Shown piece after piece: positions 30,290 through 33,405 of a stretch of 33,405 nt of DNA. The position numbers were made by a program, and so were the translations under genes. Position 1 is the first letter of the stretch. Every line of letters starts with the position of its first letter. The DNA lies in the IMG/VR virus record IMGVR_UViG_3300043470_003072, positions 1 through 33,405 of that record; one strand, given 5' to 3'. Origin of the DNA: a virus. The notes beneath the pieces are model-generated. The model saw only the letters and a list, made by a program, of their open reading frames with translations, was not told the origin of the DNA and searched no databases.

Positions 30290-30889
30290 ATGTTCAGCAA
30301 ATCTACAACAAATGTTGCAAATAAGCAACAGCTCATTCACCGGCTTCCTGCCGGAATGATGCAAGGTGATAAAAGCACCGAAATTTTTGGTTGTCGGGAA
30401 ACTCAAAAAGTTTATGCTTTATCTGATGGCAAATCCATTCCTTTCGAAGAATTAAATCCGGCATTAAGAGCACAAATCTTTGAAAAACTTCTTGATGACT
30501 CTAAAGCCTTGGAAGATTTAAAACACCTTTCACAAACGGAAGCCATTTCTAAATACGCTTTTTGTGTTTATGGTGCCGCCGATTCCAATGCTGATTTTTG
30601 CGCTAATGGCAAACTTAAAGAAGCGGATAATTTTATCTGCTCTAAGAATTGTCAATGCTTAAAATGGCAATCTAAAAACATCATTATTAATGGCAATCGA
30701 TTAACTATTCGTGAAATCGAAATCATTCAACTGTTGGCTACCGATAAATCAGATAAGATGATTGCTGATGAATTAGGCATCTCTACTTCTACCCTAGACA
30801 CACACAAAAATCATCTTTTTGAAAAAGCCGGTGTGTTTTCTAAAAACGGATTGATAATGTTGGCTGCCTCCGAAAAAATTGTACAGTAA
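30290..30889 (+). CDS. LuxR/GerE-type transcription regulator
   Basis: 199 residues. C-terminal GerE helix-turn-helix at about 138-195: LTIREIEIIQLLATDKSDKM, IADELGISTSTLDTHKNHLF, the last segment being the recognition helix. The N-terminal half has no receiver or autoinducer domain but contains Cys92, Cys104, Cys117, Cys121 and Cys123 in FCVYG and FICSKNCQCLKW, a cluster that could bind zinc or an iron-sulfur unit. It is the most likely activator of the TGTCCTA promoters in this window. The next start overlaps its stop as TAATG. Confidence 0.8.
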   Translation: MFSKSTTNVANKQQLIHRLPAGMMQGDKSTEIFGCRETQKVYALSDGKSIPFEELNPALRAQIFEKLLDDSKALEDLKHLSQTEAISKYAFCVYGAADSNADFCANGKLKEADNFICSKNCQCLKWQSKNIIINGNRLTIREIEIIQLLATDKSDKMIADELGISTSTLDTHKNHLFEKAGVFSKNGLIMLAASEKIVQ

Positions 30890-31023
30890 TGAGATTTTTA
30901 AAGCTATCACCGGATCAAGAACTTAAGCTTTTATGGATAATAGTAAAGTTCTGTGTCATCTCAATCATCATTTTATTCATTTTAATTTTTACACTAACAA
31001 ACACAACACCATGGGAACTATAA
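30889..31023 (+). CDS. Small single-pass membrane protein
   Basis: 44 residues starting at an ATG that overlaps the regulator's stop (TAATG). After a charged N-terminus (MRFLKLSPDQELKL) a membrane segment spans about 16-36 (WIIVKFCVISIIILFILIFT). It ends in TTPWEL, and its stop codon lies within the next gene, which begins at 31011. Coupled overlaps on both sides support real translation. Function unknown; short membrane proteins in this position can be superinfection-exclusion or toxin-like factors. Confidence 0.5.
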   Translation: MRFLKLSPDQELKLLWIIVKFCVISIIILFILIFTLTNTTPWEL

Positions 31024-31496
31024 AACTAAGTTATACAGCATCAGAAGCATTGGCTATGATGAAAGAACAATTTCCAAATGATTATCAAGACAGAATTAAC
31101 GTTGGAAAAAGACTTATTCCAAGGTTGAAAAAAATATACAAAAAAGAAACCTATCAAGAAGCCTATCAACGTTACATCAACTCCGGCTGCAGAGGTGAAA
31201 GTGCTATTATGATGTTGAGCGCTCTGCAGCAGTTGATTGATGAAGAAAAAGAAAACTTCAATAACTCGGTTCCCGGGATTATACTGCAACAAAATCAAAT
31301 TCTAGCCCAACAGGAAGCGCTCGAAGCTGATAAAAACATCCTTGAACTTGACCGCCGTGCTCTCAGGCAATTCTACCGACAAAAAATGGATGCCCTTAAC
31401 GAGCAGCTTACACAACTATGTAACACCATCGAAGTTGTTGACGCCGTTATTGTCAGCCAACCCAACTTGTTCAGTGCCTATCCAAGTGGTCAATAA
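31011..31496 (+). CDS. Unidentified early protein with C-terminal coiled coil
   Basis: 161 residues from ATG 31011, chosen over a longer upstream frame because the start MGTIKLSYTASEALAMMKEQ follows an A-rich leader (CACAACACC) and the upstream extension would lie inside the small membrane protein's gene. Residues about 85-150 are coiled-coil-like (QQNQILAQQEALEADKNILE). The rest is helical and charged. Early-region position suggests a DNA metabolism or regulatory accessory role. No family recognised. Confidence 0.6.
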   Translation: MGTIKLSYTASEALAMMKEQFPNDYQDRINVGKRLIPRLKKIYKKETYQEAYQRYINSGCRGESAIMMLSALQQLIDEEKENFNNSVPGIILQQNQILAQQEALEADKNILELDRRALRQFYRQKMDALNEQLTQLCNTIEVVDAVIVSQPNLFSAYPSGQ

Positions 31497-31497
31497 C

Positions 31498-31554
31498 ATG
31501 ACTGTAGCACAATATTATAAATTATTAACCCACCAACCGGACTGCAAACTGTAA
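31498..31554 (+). CDS. Possible 18-aa peptide
   Basis: A short frame MTVAQYYKLLTHQPDCKL follows the preceding stop by one base. It lies in the 118-base gap 31497-31614, in which I see no strong promoter or terminator. The overlap pattern typical of this operon is absent, and so short a frame could be chance. Confidence 0.2.
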   Translation: MTVAQYYKLLTHQPDCKL

Positions 31555-31614
31555 AGCTAACAAGCATACTAAAATTGGAACCACACATCCAGTTGGTTTA
31601 ATCAAAACAACAAA

Positions 31615-31809
31615 ATGAAAAAAGTACCTCTTTACACGCTCGCTCCCGATGATGTTTGCATCATTCAAAACATAAAAATGAAAGTTACCGCTACCAAAAC
31701 GGTAAAAGAAGAAGGCAATAATTCCTTTCAGCAAATTTATTGCAAAGCATTGGTTGGTAATCAAATGCTTCACGCACCTGCAGGTTTAATGGTTACTAAA
31801 GTTGAGTAG
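31615..31809 (+). CDS. Small beta-rich protein, unidentified
   Basis: 64 residues, MKKVPLYTLAPDDVCIIQNI, strand-rich throughout and without a signal peptide or membrane segment (the N-terminus is too short and polar). It starts after an A-rich leader (CAAAACAACAAA) and sits two bases before the XRE regulator. Could be a small DNA-mimic or anti-host protein, but there is no evidence for that. Codon use looks like neighbouring genes. Confidence 0.5.
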   Translation: MKKVPLYTLAPDDVCIIQNIKMKVTATKTVKEEGNNSFQQIYCKALVGNQMLHAPAGLMVTKVE

Positions 31810-31811
31810 TT

Positions 31812-32099
31812 ATGAAAACATATAATATAGTTACAAAGCCAGCTATAAAAACAGTTGTAAAAAAAATAAATATTCCAAGTCAAAAATTAGAAGTTGATTT
31901 AAAAGAATATTGCGGTATTAAAATTTTTGAATTAAGAACATCATTAAAATTAGATCAAATTTCATTTGCTAAAAATATAGCTATTACGAGATCTAATCTT
32001 TGTAGAATTGAATCAGGCAAACAGAGAATGTCATTAGATATTCTTCAAAGAATATGTGAAAGTTTTAATTTGAAATCATCTGATATACTTCCTTTTTAA
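31812..32099 (+). CDS. XRE-family helix-turn-helix regulator
   Basis: 95 residues. The C-terminal about 60 residues are an XRE/HTH_3 domain: IFELRTSLKLDQISFAKNIA, ITRSNLCRIESGKQRMSLDI, ending with FNLKSSDILPF. The first about 35 residues form a basic, hydrophobic extension (KPAIKTVVKKINIPSQKLEV). It lies between the small beta protein and the primase, and its stop is three bases before the primase ATG. Likely an early-gene regulator distinct from the lysogeny repressor. Confidence 0.78.
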   Translation: MKTYNIVTKPAIKTVVKKINIPSQKLEVDLKEYCGIKIFELRTSLKLDQISFAKNIAITRSNLCRIESGKQRMSLDILQRICESFNLKSSDILPF

Positions 32100-32102
32100 C
32101 CC

Positions 32103-33405
32103 ATGATTAAAGAAACCTCAATCGATGATGTTCGCAATGCTGATGCGGTTCAAGTCATAAGTCATTTTCTGCCCGATTTGAAACGTGCCGGCGCTGTTTA
32201 CCAATGCAAGTCACCTTTTACTAATGAAAAAAGCGCAAGCTTCACTGTTTTTCCTCGCACCAACACTTTCAAGTGTTTTAGTGGTGGTTCCGGTGGTGAT
32301 GCGATTAAGTTTGTGCAGCTTTACAAACGCGTTTCTTTTACCGAAGCCGTTGAGACCATTGCATCCATTTGCAATATTGTACTGCAGCACGAAGAAGTAA
32401 GCGAAGATGTAAAGCGAAAGCAAGACTATAAGCAAGAACTGTTTGACTTAATGTCGTTGGCTTCTAACAAATACGCAGGCGAATTGCTTAAGTTGGATGA
32501 TGCGCACTGGGTGAAGCAAATGATTGCCGAGCGACAAATTAACCAAGAAACCATTGCCGCTTTTGGCATTGGTTACGCTCCGGCAGATTTTAAGTTCCTA
32601 ACCAATCCAATTATTGAAAGCGCTAAACTAGAACTCGGAACCACCACCGGATTGGTTACAACCAAAGAAGGCAAAAGCTATGACTTCTTTCGCGACAAAC
32701 TGATTTTTCCTATTCACGATGCCAAAGGGAATGTGGTTGGTTTTGGTGGCCGCCGTTCCAACGAAGCCGATGGTCCTAAGTACATCAACAGCAAAGACAG
32801 TGATGTTTATAAAAAGTCCTCTTTGCTTTATGGTTTATACCAAGGCAAAGCCGAGATTGCCAAAGCGCGTACCGCTATCCTTGTGGAAGGTTATACTGAT
32901 GTGACTGCCATGCACCAAAACGGATGCGAAATTGCCGTGGCTAATTGTGGTACTGCTGCCATGTCACCAGTGCAATGTGGTTTGCTGAGCCGAATTGCCA
33001 ATCACATTATCATTTGCCGTGATAACGATGGCAGTGAGCTTTCAGAAAGCGGTCAGTTTCAAAAAGGGATTGGCGCTATGATGAAGGACATCAATATTTT
33101 ATTGGCTGCCAATTTCAAGGTATCGGTGATGATTTTACCTGAAGGAGAAGATCCGGACAGCTTTAGTTGTAAAACCGAAAATGCCAAAGATTACTTCTTA
33201 AACAAAGACAACCACGAAGATGCTGTCATTTGGAAAACCATGAAGTTAAAAAACCGTGCCGCCAATGATCCTGATGCGATATCAGAAATGGTGACCGAAG
33301 TAGCCGAAATGCTTTTCCAAATTAAAGATGATGTAAAGCGTGGGCATTACCTTGAAATAGTTCGCAAACTTATCAAACAACCGGCTAAGGTTTTAAAAGA
33401 CAAAA
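32103..33405 (+). CDS. DnaG-type primase, 3' end outside window
   Basis: 434 residues visible from ATG 32103; the frame is still open at 33405. Zinc-finger region 32-66 (YQCKSPFT, then FKCFSGGSGGDAIKF), RNA polymerase core region 195-245 (FRDKLIFPIHDAKGNVVGFG then a KYINS segment, ending LLYGLY), and Toprim motif VEGYTDVTAM (261-270) with DND at 307-309 as the second metal site. Only two of the four usual zinc ligands are present (Cys35, Cys58; the His is Thr40 and the last Cys is Gly61). It makes primers for phage replication. A helicase domain could follow beyond the window. Confidence 0.9.
   Translation, partial: MIKETSIDDVRNADAVQVISHFLPDLKRAGAVYQCKSPFTNEKSASFTVFPRTNTFKCFSGGSGGDAIKFVQLYKRVSFTEAVETIASICNIVLQHEEVSEDVKRKQDYKQELFDLMSLASNKYAGELLKLDDAHWVKQMIAERQINQETIAAFGIGYAPADFKFLTNPIIESAKLELGTTTGLVTTKEGKSYDFFRDKLIFPIHDAKGNVVGFGGRRSNEADGPKYINSKDSDVYKKSSLLYGLYQGKAEIAKARTAILVEGYTDVTAMHQNGCEIAVANCGTAAMSPVQCGLLSRIANHIIICRDNDGSELSESGQFQKGIGAMMKDINILLAANFKVSVMILPEGEDPDSFSCKTENAKDYFLNKDNHEDAVIWKTMKLKNRAANDPDAISEMVTEVAEMLFQIKDDVKRGHYLEIVRKLIKQPAKVLKDK

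Noticed and set aside
30933-31010. Longer N-terminus for the coiled-coil early protein
   Set aside because: It would overlap most of the small membrane protein gene at 30889-31023; the ATG at 31011 follows a clean A-rich leader.
1-33405. CRISPR arrays, tRNA genes, rRNA, insertion sequences, reverse transcriptase or retron/DGR elements
   Set aside because: Looked for by eye on both strands; no regular spaced repeats, cloverleaf, transposase or reverse-transcriptase motifs were seen.

Overview
The window is a contiguous stretch of a temperate, tailed double-stranded DNA phage or prophage of a Bacteroidetes host, most likely of the Flavobacteriaceae. Evidence for the host: AT-rich DNA, promoters of the Bacteroidetes type (TAnnTTTG), almost no Shine-Dalgarno sequences (starts sit in A/T-rich stretches), a secreted DUF4468-like protein, and a Bacteroidetes-style tyrosine integrase. 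No clear host gene is visible. A long-tailed (sipho-like) particle is indicated by a 1014-residue tape measure and the absence of sheath genes.

Layout, left to right. (1) 1-144: tail of an unidentified gene. (2) 214-3211: head genes: an S49 prohead protease with a C-terminal scaffold and a probable nested scaffold start, a major capsid protein, and a probable tail tube protein. (3) 3212-3830: a self-contained insert with terminator, promoter, structured leader with a short upstream reading frame, a 100-residue gene, and terminator. (4) 3831-6662: sugar-transfer island (one Stealth-like transferase, three family 2 glycosyltransferases, a small membrane protein). (5) 6650-10761: packaging block: coiled-coil protein, ParB-methyltransferase fusion, small and large terminase. 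(6) 10987-16033: portal, connector-like protein, tail fibre and a fibre-associated protein. (7) 16033-19360: lysis block with a membrane-CAP fusion, two holin-like proteins, an endolysin and a spanin candidate. (8) 19362-28032: tail assembly, interrupted by a second insert (20615-21327) carrying a secreted DUF4468-like protein. (9) 28044-29894, minus strand: integrase, a 58-residue protein and the repressor. (10) 30021-33405, plus strand: early genes, including a Cro-sized protein, a LuxR-type regulator, an XRE regulator and a DnaG-type primase running off the end.

The most striking feature is a regulatory code. An exact TGTCCTA occurs in five intergenic gaps, each at the head of a late transcription unit (152, 3777, 10947, 20616, 21328). 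In four of the five, a TTTG -7 core lies exactly 32 bases downstream; the fifth has TTAG there. This looks like a phage-specific late promoter read by host polymerase with a phage activator, for which the LuxR-type protein at 30290 is the best local candidate. Two of these promoters are fused at identical spacing to near-identical hairpin terminators, forming a duplicated stop/restart cassette behind each insert. The first insert also carries a possible pseudoknot leader in which a 10-base sequence can pair either with the upstream frame's start or with the start codon of the gene itself.

Functions of small genes and all RNA, promoter and operator calls are read from sequence by eye and have not been computed or searched.
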